The notes under the pieces were generated by a model. That model did not search any database. It saw only the letters and a list, made by a program, of their open reading frames with translations, and was not told the origin of the DNA. Of a stretch of DNA of 64,000 bases, positions 22,116-34,716 are shown in pieces. Source of the stretch: Glandiceps talaboti (lineage: Eukaryota > Hemichordata > Enteropneusta > Spengelidae); the NCBI RefSeq assembly GCF_964340395.1, contig NC_135571.1, positions 3,600,611-3,664,610 on the forward strand. The letters run 5' to 3'. A program made the position numbers and the translations under genes. The number at the start of each line of letters is the position of its first letter. Position 1 is the stretch's first letter.

Positions 22116-24164
22116 ATGGCTATCAAGTGTTCCCACTTGTTCGGCCTGTGTATCGCTTACATTATTTTATACTACACTGCAGTACACTCGATGGCATCTG
22201 AAAGTATAATGAACAACACGGTTATAGAAGGTGAGAGTTTAATTTTGCCTTGCCAGGTACAAATTGACGGCAATTTCACGGTCGATTGGTTCAAAGATGA
22301 AGCACAACTTAGTCGAGACTTTACCACGTTACTAGACGGAAGCGCCTGCTTGATCGATCAGTCTCCATTACATATTTTAGGCGACCAAAGTACAGGAGCT
22401 TACAACTTGTACATCGAGAAAGTTCATATTGAGTATGCTGGTCAATATTCCTGCAAGGTGATGTTAGTGAACAACACCGAGGTAATAAAGACAACCAAGC
22501 ACACGGTTTTAGTCATACCGACAGAAAGCTTCCCGCGTTGTGATGTGTTCCTAGACGATGAAAGTTCCAGTGTTGAGAATGGCGTCGTCAAAGTTGGTAC
22601 CCGTGCAGAACTTTCATGTGTTTCCGTTCTGACGACATCTGTGGAACTAACCCTTACAACAGGTAAGAAGAACACGGTATCAGAGCTTCACAGTGGGATT
22701 GACATTATAACAGAAACTGTAGAATTCGGTCTTGACGATGATGGAAAAATGTACACATGTACAGCGAACAGTTCACAACTCTCGAGTACCTATCAATGTG
22801 ATTTTGGTCCGTTTCAAGTACACAGTGTACCCGATGAGTATGCTCCCCTTGTCGAGTTGAAACAACTGCATGACCCAAACAATGGTGGTATATCACTTCT
22901 GTGTAAAGTTGACGCTAACCCACCGGTAGACACATTTACCTGGTCGTATGATCATAAGCCGATAGAACAATCTTTGATTGGTCGATACAAACTGGAAAGT
23001 TACGACAATCTAGAAATATTAATTATAGATGATGTTACTGACGAGGACAGTGACGTCACAGTTGAATGTCAGGCAACAAACAAACATGGCTTAGGGCGAG
23101 ACCGTGATGAGATAACGCTTGATATCAAAAATGATTCAAAAACATTTTTCGAGGAATATTTTGTGATCATTATTGCTGGAGCGGGTGCGATTGTATTTTT
23201 AATCGCAGAGATCATCGTCATTTCTGTGGCTTGTCGCAAATGTAAAGGGAAAAGGAGAGAAAATTATACCTGGGGAGGTGGGGAATTTGGTCCTGATAGT
23301 CTTGAAATGGTTAAGTCTGAAAAGGACAGTCAACCAAATGTGAATCGTGCACGGTCCAACGATTACGTAGAGGACACTACTGTTTCTGTGAATAGTGGAC
23401 CACCGAAGTCAACAAGCTCTAACTATATACAAATTGAAGAATCTGCCAAAATGTCTGTAACACCCGAAATTTTGGTAACATCTGATGACACTACGAACAG
23501 TGACAACCATGGAAATCTTTCGTCCCATCCTAGCTATGCGACTTTGAAGCCACCGCCATCACTCACAGGTCTAGTTGGCGAAGGTGAAAGTGAGTATCTT
23601 TCAGTGGAAGACATTGCAGGCGACAGAGACAGTCACACGTACCTGACTTTTAACGGCAACACGGATGAAAATAACCCTCCCCCTGCGACCAAATTTGGGA
23701 ACACGTTAACCGTCCAAAACGTGTTGCCAAAATATCAAGCTGGTCGCCACCTTCTTCACGTCGACACAAACCTTCACAACACAGAAGATGACTCGGAGTA
23801 TGTTCCAATGAACGCCAGGGATAGTAAAGTCGATTATAGCCTGTTTAACGAACTTCCTGATGATCTCAAAAACGCCACCATAGATACCACTAACACAAAC
23901 GAAATAAGTGGTCTTCGAGTCCCTACCATGGGTGACATGGGAAACAAGAACCATACTTACCCAGCTCCTTTCAGCTACGTGCCAACGGTACTACCGACCA
24001 TAGTACAGCCAGCACACAGTGATCGTCCTTATGGCCCTCACGATACAGATATACAGGACCCAAACAGTTTGTATGTTGCCATGACAGCAGACGATACAAA
24101 CGAAGTTGATAACCTGTTTGACAGACTACCACCAGACTTCAAGACATATACTTATAACGTCTAA
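22116..24164 (+). CDS. Intronless Ig-superfamily receptor with tyrosine-rich tail (IgR-2), 682 aa
   Basis: Paralogue of the 15355 gene, with the same order: signal peptide (about 1-26, CIAYIILYYTAVHS), Ig domains at about 34-133 (LPCQV ... VDWFKD ... YAGQYSCKV), 142-233 (SFPRCDVFL ... LSCVS ... MYTCTAN) and 246-340 (LLCKVDANP ... FTWSYD ... VECQATN), one span (about 351-375, FVIIIAGAGAIVFLIAEIIV) and a 300-residue tail. The middle domain shares an SFPRC start and a C-[TD]-FGP end with its paralogue. Tail tyrosines include SNYIQI and SEYLSV (ITIM-like), PSYATL, SEYVPM and SLYVAM (YxxM), and both proteins share an EDIAGD or DDIAGD block. The ATG context ACAATGG is good. The tail suggests recruitment of SH2 proteins such as PI3-kinase or SHP phosphatases, which is inference. 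Ligand unknown. Confidence 0.91.
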   Translation: MAIKCSHLFGLCIAYIILYYTAVHSMASESIMNNTVIEGESLILPCQVQIDGNFTVDWFKDEAQLSRDFTTLLDGSACLIDQSPLHILGDQSTGAYNLYIEKVHIEYAGQYSCKVMLVNNTEVIKTTKHTVLVIPTESFPRCDVFLDDESSSVENGVVKVGTRAELSCVSVLTTSVELTLTTGKKNTVSELHSGIDIITETVEFGLDDDGKMYTCTANSSQLSSTYQCDFGPFQVHSVPDEYAPLVELKQLHDPNNGGISLLCKVDANPPVDTFTWSYDHKPIEQSLIGRYKLESYDNLEILIIDDVTDEDSDVTVECQATNKHGLGRDRDEITLDIKNDSKTFFEEYFVIIIAGAGAIVFLIAEIIVISVACRKCKGKRRENYTWGGGEFGPDSLEMVKSEKDSQPNVNRARSNDYVEDTTVSVNSGPPKSTSSNYIQIEESAKMSVTPEILVTSDDTTNSDNHGNLSSHPSYATLKPPPSLTGLVGEGESEYLSVEDIAGDRDSHTYLTFNGNTDENNPPPATKFGNTLTVQNVLPKYQAGRHLLHVDTNLHNTEDDSEYVPMNARDSKVDYSLFNELPDDLKNATIDTTNTNEISGLRVPTMGDMGNKNHTYPAPFSYVPTVLPTIVQPAHSDRPYGPHDTDIQDPNSLYVAMTADDTNEVDNLFDRLPPDFKTYTYNV

Positions 24165-24780
24165 ATTCCACGAAAAGCTCCTGATAACGTTTGCAATATG
24201 TTCAAGAGTTTAGATCGCATTCTCCCTATATAGTTATCTGAAATGTCTCTTTCAAATGCAACCGAAGTCATACTAATTGTGCAAATATAAACGTGGCAGA
24301 TGGTACTGTTTATTCCAATGAACATCTTCATCTCAGCAATCATCTTTCATCAAACTAAGAATGAAGTGTTGTTTACCCCTAAAGTTTTAGGGAAACAAAA
24401 GGAGGTGATTTTAACTCACTCAGAGTTGCATTTGGGGATGCTCAGAGCCCCTGCTTAGGGAGCCAGAAAAGCCATTTCTACACACCCTATACATAGCACA
24501 GCATCTCTAAAATGGCTTTATAAAAGTTGACAAATCTGGCTTAGAGCGAAGAGGCCTTCTGTACACCGGCATGGGGCATGGCATTCTGGGAAATGGCCAA
24601 ACAATGTTGTGAGAACACAAAGTAGGCCACTCATAAAACAATGCAGCTAAAATCACGAGTCAAAATCAGCCTCGCTTTGGTTTTTTAATTTTCGCAATCG
24701 TAATACAATATTATCAATGAAGCTTTCCATTCGCACTATTGCGACATCATAAAAGTATATGTGAATAATAAATAAACTTG
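24165..24780 (+). other. Probable 3' UTR of the second Ig receptor
   Basis: AT-rich, ending in two overlapping AATAAA signals at 24767-24776. It contains a short inverted repeat: CAAAAGGAGGTGATTTTAAC near 24398 against its imperfect inverse near 24655-24685, about 300 bp apart. Confidence 0.5.
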
Positions 24781-24799
24781 CTTAGTATAGAGTTGTATA

Positions 24800-27700
24800 T
24801 TTGAGTCCGATCCATCAATGATTTAAATATCGGGAATTGATTTAATTATGCATATATTATATTATTCAAGCACTACTTTATTTACTACTTAGATTGTCAT
24901 TTACGATGTATACCATATTTACTAGATTCTGAAAAGGGACAGTTTGGAACTTTATAGTCGATCTTTCTTTCATATACAAAATGTATCCGTATGTTTTTCT
25001 TAACTTTTGAAACATGTTGAATCATGTGTAATAACTGTTACACCTTTCACAATCAATTAAGTTTTGGTTGCATAAAAATGGTAAAACACCCCAGTCTAGT
25101 TTTAATAACAAGCTCGATGATGTATACTTAGTCATATATCTTTATCACGTTGTGTTTTTATTTAGAGATTTGTACATACTTACTAATACCTTTATCACAC
25201 CGTGTTAGCATTCAGCTGCAAGTCATGTTGATTTGCTACCAAAATAGTATTTGAACTTTATTCATCTGAAATGAACATTGGCTCCATAATCCCATTAACC
25301 CCACACTGATACAATACAATGGTTTTCTAAAAAGACCACACTACTTATGAGGAATTTTGAATTCAACTATTTTTTTTACTATGTAATAGTTTTAAATGTA
25401 GCTTTTGTGATTAAAAGAAGTCACTGACTTAACGTCTTCTAGACAATCTGATATTGAATTTAGTTGTTTTCAAATTTAACCTCTGACCTTTGACATTTTT
25501 CTTGAAATATAATTTTCATGTAATGTATCTACTGCGCATGTGCTACTAGCGTCTATCGTTGTTATCACAGTGGCTCTGAAGTTTATTTCTTTAAAGTAAA
25601 CGGTAAACTTCAGAAAAGGCGTATTTTAAACTATTTGCGTTTATTGTATCAGTTTGTATCAATCGCAATCATTAACATACAATATGACGTCATTGACTTA
25701 TAGTTTAGTCTATTTTTGCTGAGTAGTTTTGGTTTTGTTGAGTGGAGGTATGTAGGGGTATTGAAATCGTAAGGCTATTGCAAAACACAGACGACAATAC
25801 AAAGTAAGTCGCTCTCGTTGACCTCTGACCTCTGGTAAATATTTCACCGAGACTGTAAATAAAACGAGGCGATAGAAATCCATTTTGTATTGTCAGCCAC
25901 GATACAGTATGTGTCACACATTTTAATACCAAGTCACGACGGCAGAATAGACGTAATGGGAAAAACGTGTAGTTATGTTTGCCCTTAAAAGGTCATTCTC
26001 GGTGAAGGTGGTGGTGATGTCGTGAAAATGGCTATGTATAGATTTTATCACAATGTGCGGAAACGCTATATACAAGGAATACTTCCTCAAACCATAGACG
26101 CACGAGAGAGACTCTCCCCCAATGTCTATGCTAAAACAGCCATCCATGGACAGAAGTGAACGACATTACAATCTGGAGTTTCGTGCTGCATGACAGACAT
26201 CTTGGGCACAATAGAAAACCAAAGCTATTGTGCAGACCAAAAATGTAATTGTGAAGCACGATTGACATTTTGTAAAGCCGATGTAGTCGAAGAAATGACT
26301 TGCACAATACACCTTTTTTGACACGACTGAACTGTAATTGTGCAGTGCGATTGACATTTTGCAGGCCGACACAGTCGAAGAAATTATACTAGCTCCAAAC
26401 AGAAATTTCTAAATAAATCATGAAACTGTTTTTAGAAAAAAAAACTTGTGTCAGATCGTGTAATGACATGATATACTCGTAATATAGCACAGCGTGAACA
26501 GTATTGGTTCACCTGTGGGTCAACGTATTTGTGTAGCTGTATACATAATATGGTAAATAAATCCAATGTTATTGATTTTTAGGTCCGCACCCAGAAATCA
26601 GTGCCCTAATGCAATCGTGATTTCAAACTGTTACTTTACGACTTCTTGACACAATCGACCCCTAATTAATGTTATAACAATTTCAGGGAATATGTTGTAT
26701 GTTGGTTGTCTAATCGAAAACATAATACAACTAGTGTACCTTCCAAGTGGTCGTAAATAGTCTTTCAGGGTTTTTTAATTATTTTGAATGGGGAACAAAG
26801 TAAAGACAAACCCTTTGGTAAGTCCGCTATGAACTATGTAACGTCGCCTGAACTATGACGTGATTGGATACGAGTGTTTGCTAGCATAGACACTGCATTC
26901 AATTTCAAGACAAGTATTTTTACGCCGTCCCACCGAAAGGTTGTCTTCGCGTCATCTCAGCCCCTATATAACAATATCCCACATCATTACGTACGTTATC
27001 CAGGCGGTACGGGATTTATCGATGACGTCCACTACATATGGTCCCGCAGCCTCTAGCAACTATTAAATTCCATGAGTTTTGCAATTCCATTCACCATACA
27101 CTTAAACTTGATTTGTAAGTACTAAGACTTTTCTTTTAATTTCACGCCCATTCACGACTTTAGATCTTCCGACCGGTACACGTAGGCGTCGTCTACTTTT
27201 AGCAATGGTCTGTTTTTATTTCCCTTTTATTTCATGTACCCTAGTACAATTTCCATTCTCTGTAGTTTCCATGTCCGTTCACACACACGTTTCCTGCTAA
27301 GTTTTTACCCTCCTTTCCTCGACAAGTTTTAGTATTATACATTTGTTTCATTGCTCCATTGTTTTCTTGTCATTCTTAAATCCCTTAAGAGGGTCTCCTG
27401 TGTGAAATTGAAACGTCGATGGAGTGTTAAAAAGGAAAGACATTTCGGATACCCGCACTTGTCGATTGTCATATCTTCATTTTGATATCACAAATATTTG
27501 CACAGAATTTGGAGAGAGACGTCTTTAAGACAGATGATTACGAAAAACGAAAGCAATGAAGATGATCTGTGTGAGGGCGTATGTTGCATTTAGCTGGAGC
27601 TCTGCTGAGGCTGGAGAAATGTCTTATTTGCACACGGCTACTAGTACAGGAAAGATGTTAAAGTTGATTTCATAGTAGAGACAATGAGTTTTTCGTCTCG

Positions 27701-28440
27701 CAACTGCTTTGTCATTTTTGGTAAACTCTAAAATTTTGAAAAATGGAATATCGTAAAAGCTTAATTTGATATCAGCCGCATTTCCCCATAAACTATTCCT
27801 TATGCAATCTGTTCAAATAATGTAAAAAAAATATTTTAAAAAACAACCCCAAAAACCGTTCGATGAGTAAACTCTATAATGTTTTGTTGACTTCCTTGGA
27901 AATCTAACCCTGCGTTCCAAATCTGATCGTATTCATATAGTTCGTTTATTTGAAAGATTTAAAAAATTGACGGAATTAAGATACGTGTAAAAGAACACGG
28001 AAATGAAAAGAACCACCTGTTGATACAAAACACGAACCGTAACCATGTCTGAATGTTACCGAATACAAAGTACCCAAATGCAATGTGTTACTAAAATATA
28101 TGTCAATATTTGATGACGTACACATTTCTATTTAATGCATTCCGCTTTGGTGTACGACGGTTTTGAAGAAAAAAATAAACGAATTTATACAAGTAATGGT
28201 ATGTGGTATTTGGGATGTACATTGTGAAGTCAACAAACAGTAATGAGAATTCATTGACGAACCCATATGGATATTTGTATACCGACGCGACTATGTGCAC
28301 AGTTTACCATGTCTATGATTCACATTTTTGTTTCAAAGTATGGTCCAATTTATCTCTCAAGTCTGAATTTCACCGTGACCTTTTTCGATCAGTTCCCTCC
28401 AAGTCGACTGCATGAGGTTGAGTTAAACGTCACTGTAGGC
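24800..28440. other. Intergenic stretch without genes, with repeats
   Basis: No frame has plausible coding content. It holds a Family A copy (26455-26745), an imperfect direct repeat of about 53 bp at 26244-26296 and 26332-26384 (GATTGACATTTTG ... AGTCGAAGAAAT, spacing 88 bp), and a small hairpin CTGAAGTTTA/TAAACTTCAG at about 25576-25614. Confidence 0.5.
26455..26745 (-). mobile_element. Family A inverted-repeat element, copy 3 (reverse)
   Basis: The core reads as GGTCCGCACCC near 26581, flanked by the family blocks GTGTAGCTGTATAC and ATCGTGATTTCAAACTG in inverse order. The ends are degenerate. Confidence 0.75.
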
Positions 28441-28469
28441 ACATTTTCTTGTACACCGTACATTTCCAA

Positions 28470-28605
28470 CTCTCTCCCCCTCCCCCTCTCTCTGTCCATG
28501 TCTCTGTCCGTCCGTCTGTCCGTCCGTCTGTCTGTCTATCTGTCTGTCTGTCTTTCTGTCTGTCTGTCTGTGTCTGTCTGTATGTCTGTGTCTGTCTGTC
28601 TGTCG

Positions 28606-28653
<48 letters not shown>

Positions 28654-28696
28654 GGCTGGCTGGCTGTCTCCCTGTCTGTCTGGCTGTCTCCCTGTC

Positions 28697-28767
<71 letters not shown>

Positions 28768-28800
28768 GTCTCTCTCTCTCTGTCTCTCTGTCTCTCTGTC

Positions 28801-28890
<90 letters not shown>
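28470..28890. repeat. (TCTG)n then (TC)n microsatellite
   Basis: TCCG/TCTG units to about 28752, then nearly pure TC to 28888. Frames of 127-222 aa are repeat artefacts. Confidence 0.96.
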
Positions 28891-28893
<3 letters not shown>

Positions 28894-28899
28894 GTAAAC

Positions 28900-31800
28900 C
28901 CCTTACGTATGACCATCACATCCTGTCAAACTTAGAGGTTTCCAGACCAATCACGGCGTTGTTACAAAATTATGTTTTAATGGAATTATACATGGATAGC
29001 TAGAAGGAGAAAACAAACTAAGTCATGACCATCACTAGTGACGTAACGTCTGTCTTGTCTTCATCCGAGACATGTTACCATGGCAACTGAATGTACAAGT
29101 ACTCATGATCCACGCGGGAGCATTGAGACCTGAAGCACCGTAATGATAGTAGATCAGACAACCAAATTATCTATCTACGGGTCACTAATGGTTCCTGAAG
29201 GAAACAATTGGTAATTAGATGAGTCGAACTACAGATCTCGAAGCGAACATCTATATGCTGACCTTTGACTTTCGAATAAGCACACTATCCCATGATACCC
29301 CTACAAGAAGAGTCTTACCAAAGACCTAAATTTACGAAATAAAGAATTCACCATTAGGTTTTCTTTTGACACTGGAGGAAACAAATTACATACAACGGTA
29401 CTCTAAAGCTTTATATGCTATTAAATCATTTATATCTGTCTGCAGTTTATGCTAATTCAGACTTTCTACAACAAAGCATAAACTTCAGGCATTGCTGTTT
29501 TCGGCAGTACTGTATTCGTCCAGGCCACTAATCTTACAGTACAAGACAAGACAAGACAACCCAACCCAACCCAGAGAAAGTTTAAGATACACTGGGACAC
29601 GTTATACTCCTTCGATTGCTAATTTTTTCCTTGTCTACAGGCTAAATATAATTACTACCAAACCAAAGTCACCTATCCACATTGTATTCGTTAAAGTCGC
29701 CAATTGGTTGCTATACCACGTGTAAGTTTAGAAACTGTTATTTCAACAGCCTACAATACCTTTAAGTCTGCAATTGTCCATGTTCACCATCAAATAGGCT
29801 TACATTTTTAATCAACATCGGCTGTCAATCAATCGATCTCAGACATCGATGATGGCCAATCTTGAAAGTTTTGAGCAATCTTGAGCATTTCGCAGTGGCT
29901 TGAAGTCTTCTTTGAAAAAAAAATGTGTCTACCCCTCCCCCCGTCATCTGAGTGGTTAATTTCAACTAGATTACTTATGACAGATGTCCACCCACCCCTC
30001 ATCGCAATGGCTAATTTTGATCACTAGTGACAGGTGTCCAACCTCCCCCGCCGTACTTTTAATTTTAATTTTAAATAGCAGAATTAATGCATGGAATCGC
30101 CATTCCCTTTAGAGTATCAAAGAGAAGGCATAGGTATAGCTACCATGTCTCTTTACTACATCCCAACCGCCCTTCGGATCACCACACTGCCCTCAGAACA
30201 AACATGCAGTGAACTGCAAGCCAACAAACATAAAGAACCTATACATCCCTGCAGTGAAGTGTAGAACCAAAGACTTGTGTATGTTAAGTTGTGTACCAAT
30301 TGTACACGTTACAATGCCTTTAGCATGTTAATCATAACATCAAGGGCCGTGGAGTTGAATAATTCATGTTTCCTCAATCACACTGTACTATAGAACAAGG
30401 TTTACAAATGCCCCGATGTAAACAAATGACGCATTGTAACTGTTTACTGAGTCGATAGCATTGTCATTGAATGAAGAAAACTAAGTGTTATATAAAGTGT
30501 CTGGGCTTGGCCGACGAAGATGCAACCATAGGTATTCTTGAAAGTCAGACTATATGTTTTCTGCTGGGGGTGGGGGTGGGGGGTGGGAGGGTAGGGGGTT
30601 GGTCGTCTGTTAAACGCTTCCGTAAAGCGGCTAGTAGTTTACGACGATGGATCGAATGATAAAGTTACAGTACGTAGATATTTGCGAACGCCGTTCTGTG
30701 TTCAAGCGAGCAAGCCAGTTTTTTTTCCTTCGTAGCAAACTGGGGAATGTTCTAATTAAAGTAGTTTTACGACGGAGATGATGAGCTCTCTACTGTCGTC
30801 GCAAAGTTGCATGATAATGATTATGTCTCTACTTTGGCCGTATTTGCATAGTGACTGTGTTGTTTTACGACGTTGATGAACTCTCTACTTTAAATGCAAA
30901 GTGACTGGGTCTTTTTACGACAATGGTGAACTACTCTCGGTAAATGCTCTACTGTTGCTGCAAATTCTAGTAGTCTGTGTGATTTTACGACAACGATGAT
31001 GAACTCTCTACTTCTGCCGTAAAGTGGTTTAATGTGCTCTATGACTAGAAAACGTTCTCGTTGATTGTATCGTTGTTTGTTTGTCAGTTATTTGTTGCTG
31101 TTTATTTTTTATGAACATATATTTGACAATTCCATATCATGAAGTTGTCATTTCGTTTGATATGTAGGTCAATTTGTGGCAGTAATCTATTCAGGATCTC
31201 AGTCACCAGATGTATTACGAAACAAAACAGCGATCTTAATTGTGACATACACTCAGATTGGATTTCCATCACATCGATTTTTGTTTGTTAAAAATGTAGG
31301 AAATATTAGCATGACGCCGGCTTTTAGAAAGCCGTTCTTTTGTACCTAATATGGATTTACAGAAGGATTATGCAGCGAGTGAATGCACGCTGAAGGAACA
31401 AACCACTTAGATAGTGGGGGCGGTGGCTATTTCTGTACATATAGCTGGAGGGGTTTGAAAGATTTTTTGAAAATGTTGTAAGGACGTTGGAAGTTATTTT
31501 TTTAAAGGCCAAGGCAATGAAACTAAATTTTGCCTCAAAATAAAGTGGAAATTGTCTATTGATATTGATTTGAAAATTGTGAAGTCAATTATTTGAAATT
31601 CTTAATGTCGTCTGCTGTGAGTCTAGTATTTTGAACATAGGTAGGTGCTAATGGAATTGGAATTCTTTGCAATAAAGAATCTTTTAAAACTAGCAGAGTT
31701 GCAACGATAGGCTAGGTTTGAATAGCTGTTTATCAGTGGAAGTGATTCACTTTCTCACAGTGACTAATTTATTTTGGTATACACAGTCTTTTGGATGAAT
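28900..31800. other. Intergenic stretch with no gene seen
   Basis: No coding signal. A G-rich tract (GGGGGTGGGGGTGGGG) is at about 30566-30600. Between 30720 and 31030 a phrase like TTTTACGAC-GATGATGAACTCTCTACT recurs about five times at 70-90 bp spacing, a worn tandem repeat. Confidence 0.45.
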
Positions 31801-31816
31801 AAGCTGCCTGTATATA

Positions 31817-32357
31817 CTACCAAACCAGAAACACTATAGAGTTTAAATTAGGTAGCATGATATTGTTGTTTTTTCTTACATCTGATGTAACATTTTTTGT
31901 TACAAATTACACAAACAAAACTTGATACAGGTAAGTCTTACTGAGAGCGCGCACACATGAAATGTTACATTTTATCTCACTGCGAGCACAGTTTTGTGTG
32001 TGAAGGCTTGTTGGCATCCGACAGTGATGTTGATTTGTGTTCACAGTGAGAAAAAAAATGTATCATTTTATATGTTTGGGCGCTGTCAGACTCAGTGTCT
32101 GTATTTTGTTTTTTGAAACTTGTTACAGAAAACGTGTGAGACGGGAAAACAATATGTGCTGTCTGTCTAATTGAAACTCTATAGTCACTCTGGTTTGGTA
32201 GTAAAAACATTGTGTAGTCTAACTGTAACTCTATAGTCATTCTCGTTTGGTAATAAAACATCGTGCTGTCTAATTGAATCTGTATAGTCACTCTAGTTTG
32301 GCAGTAAAACATCGTGTTGTCTAATTGTAACTGTATAGTTACTCTAGTTTGGTAGTT
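31817..32357. mobile_element. Family E foldback element with an expanded right terminus
   Basis: The left arm (31817-31989, starting ACTACCAAACCAGAAACACT) is the imperfect inverse of 32030-32205 (ending ACTCTGGTTTGGTAGTAAAA). The terminal 51-52 bp unit (GTCTAATTGAAACTCTATAG ... TTTGGTAGTAAAACAT) is then repeated, with units beginning near 32165, 32217, 32268 and 32319. A minus-strand frame of 111 aa here reflects these repeats. Confidence 0.75.
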
Positions 32358-32687
32358 CTAAGTTTAGAGGTAAACGACACACGGATTCAGTGCAGGTTAA
32401 AGGGTAACACGACCTTCGATAGTCCAATAAATAGCCCCCAAACTCACGATGTATCATAAACCTTTCTAAAATTAGCTTCGTGCTATCATATCTATTCTAA
32501 ACAATTTCCTGTAATTTGTTCTGTTTTATAATGTCTCATAAAGGTGAAAGGTCAATGACACCAGGCTTTTGTTATAGTTTCACTGTTATAGTACTTCTCT
32601 AATGTGATTAAACAATCATTGTTTAAAACAAAGGATTTACAGTAGGTGTAAAGGAAAGGCATCTCCTTGATAGAATGTATTGTGTAT

Positions 32688-32691
<4 letters not shown>

Positions 32692-32766
<75 letters not shown>
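32692..32766. repeat. (TA)n microsatellite
   Basis: About 37 perfect TA units. Confidence 0.97.
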
Positions 32767-32769
<3 letters not shown>

Positions 32770-33048
32770 TTTAAACTATTACGCTCTGCCACTGCGGTAT
32801 AGAGCACTGTCTTAGCAGATTGATACTCACCGAGTTATATATATATATGTTTTCGTCATATCAAAATGACCTTACAAAAGGTATCAATATAAAATAATAC
32901 TATGTCAATACACGCTATATGTATTATGATGTAGTAAGCCTAATTCTAAACTTTGTGCAAAATATAAGTGACCCAGTATAATCTATTTAAAGAACTGTTA
33001 ATCAAAAGGTGAAGTGAGAAATTCATATGTATATTGTTTTTCTCTCCC

Positions 33049-33397
<349 letters not shown>

Positions 33398-33734
33398 CAA
33401 GTTTACCTAAAATAATGTCTTGTCTAATTGTAAAACAATATGAGTGATATTGAAAACAAGACAGTCAATATTTGATTATTCTTGTGACATTTAGCTATTT
33501 TCAGTAACTTATTAGTTATTCTCGCAGTCTGTAGGACTAGAAATGCTAAAAGCAGGAAATGATTAGTTTATAATGATGGATAGAAATCCTATCCAAAAAT
33601 GTCAAACAGTCATTAAATTCATATCGGTAAAAAAACAACTTTCGTTGCTTCAGGGTAACGCCCACCCGGTATTTTTCCTCATCATTTCACGTTTACACTC
33701 CTCCAACAAATTCAATGTTTCGTTTCAATCATTT

Positions 33735-34045
33735 ATTTTTGTTACTAGGGCAACCAACAAATTATTCACTGAAAACTTAAAAGACGATAATCAGATATCA
33801 GTTTACGTGATGTCAATTTCATATATTATAAGTTATCAGGTTGAAATTATGATGACTCATTGGGCCCGCTGATTTTTGGGTGCGGACCCAAAATCATTTC
33901 CACTGTACTTGTTGTTCCATATTATGTGTACATCAGCTACATAAATACGCTTGTATGGGTGAACCAAACAGTTCAAGGTGCATGATATTATGATTAAGTC
34001 ATTATGTTTGTAAATTTTTTAAAAGTTACAGTCGTAGTGGCAAGG
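33735..34045 (+). mobile_element. Family A inverted-repeat element, copy 4
   Basis: Core GGGTGCGGACCC near 33880, preceded by TCAGGTTGAAATTATGATGA and followed by the family block with TACATCAGCTACATAAATACG. The right end AAAGTTACAGTCGTAGTGGC is a degenerate terminal repeat. Confidence 0.75.
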
Positions 34046-34355
34046 CCCCTTATGTCACTCGTATTTTCTCTGGCTGAAAGAAGAACAACTATTGTGGAAT
34101 ATCTAATTGTGTTAAAACTGTTCTCAAAAAATAAGATGAAATACTGTAAGCCACTGACAAAACCCAATGTCAATTGTCATCATATAAATTGTATCACTAT
34201 ATGAATTATGGATTGTTTACTTAGCGGTACAGTTTTAATAAATACTGTGTCAATATTATTGGTCTGGTTTTTCTCACCTTGCTGACAACAATGTCTTATC
34301 ATTTATCATCTTGACGTGACGTGACGTGTCATAAATAATAATGTTTATTGTTCTT

Positions 34356-34716
34356 TAAGCTAAGCTAGTTGCTACTGGAATGTTTTTAATAAAAATGTTT
34401 TTTATTAGATATGATAACTTAATCATATTATCGTACACGGGGGCTGCACAGTAGTGAATCACCTGTGGGTATACATATTTGTGTAGTTGTACACATATGG
34501 TCCAAACACAGACGATGAAGGGTCTTTTTCCAAATAGATTTGTGTGGTCCACACTCTAAAATCAGCACCCCTATTGCAATCACGATTTCAACCTGTACAA
34601 CATTACAGACAGAATCAACTGTGTCTAATTATTGGTATTTTAACAATTTTCAGTGAATATAGTGTTGGTTGTCAGATCAAAAAATAATACTCCCGTTACA
34701 GCTAGTGTAGCCTGGT
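34356..34716 (-). mobile_element. Family A inverted-repeat element, copy 5 (reverse)
   Basis: Ends are AAGCTAAGCTAGTTGCTACTGGAA (left, about 34357) and GTTACAGCTAGTGTAGCC (right). The core is mutated (GGTCCACACTC). It lies about 310 bp from copy 4 in opposite orientation. Confidence 0.8.

Noticed and set aside
23706-23954. 82 aa minus-strand frame opposite IgR-2
   Set aside because: Shadow of a well-supported sense gene.
26874-27056. 60 aa frame MFASIDTAFNF ... near 26.9 kb as a small gene
   Set aside because: No splice partners, promoter or recognisable family; length is within chance expectation.
28267-29003. 222 and 184 aa frames rich in Leu/Ser/Val/Cys that might look like membrane proteins
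   Set aside because: Translation of (TCTG)n and (TC)n; hydrophobicity is a repeat artefact.
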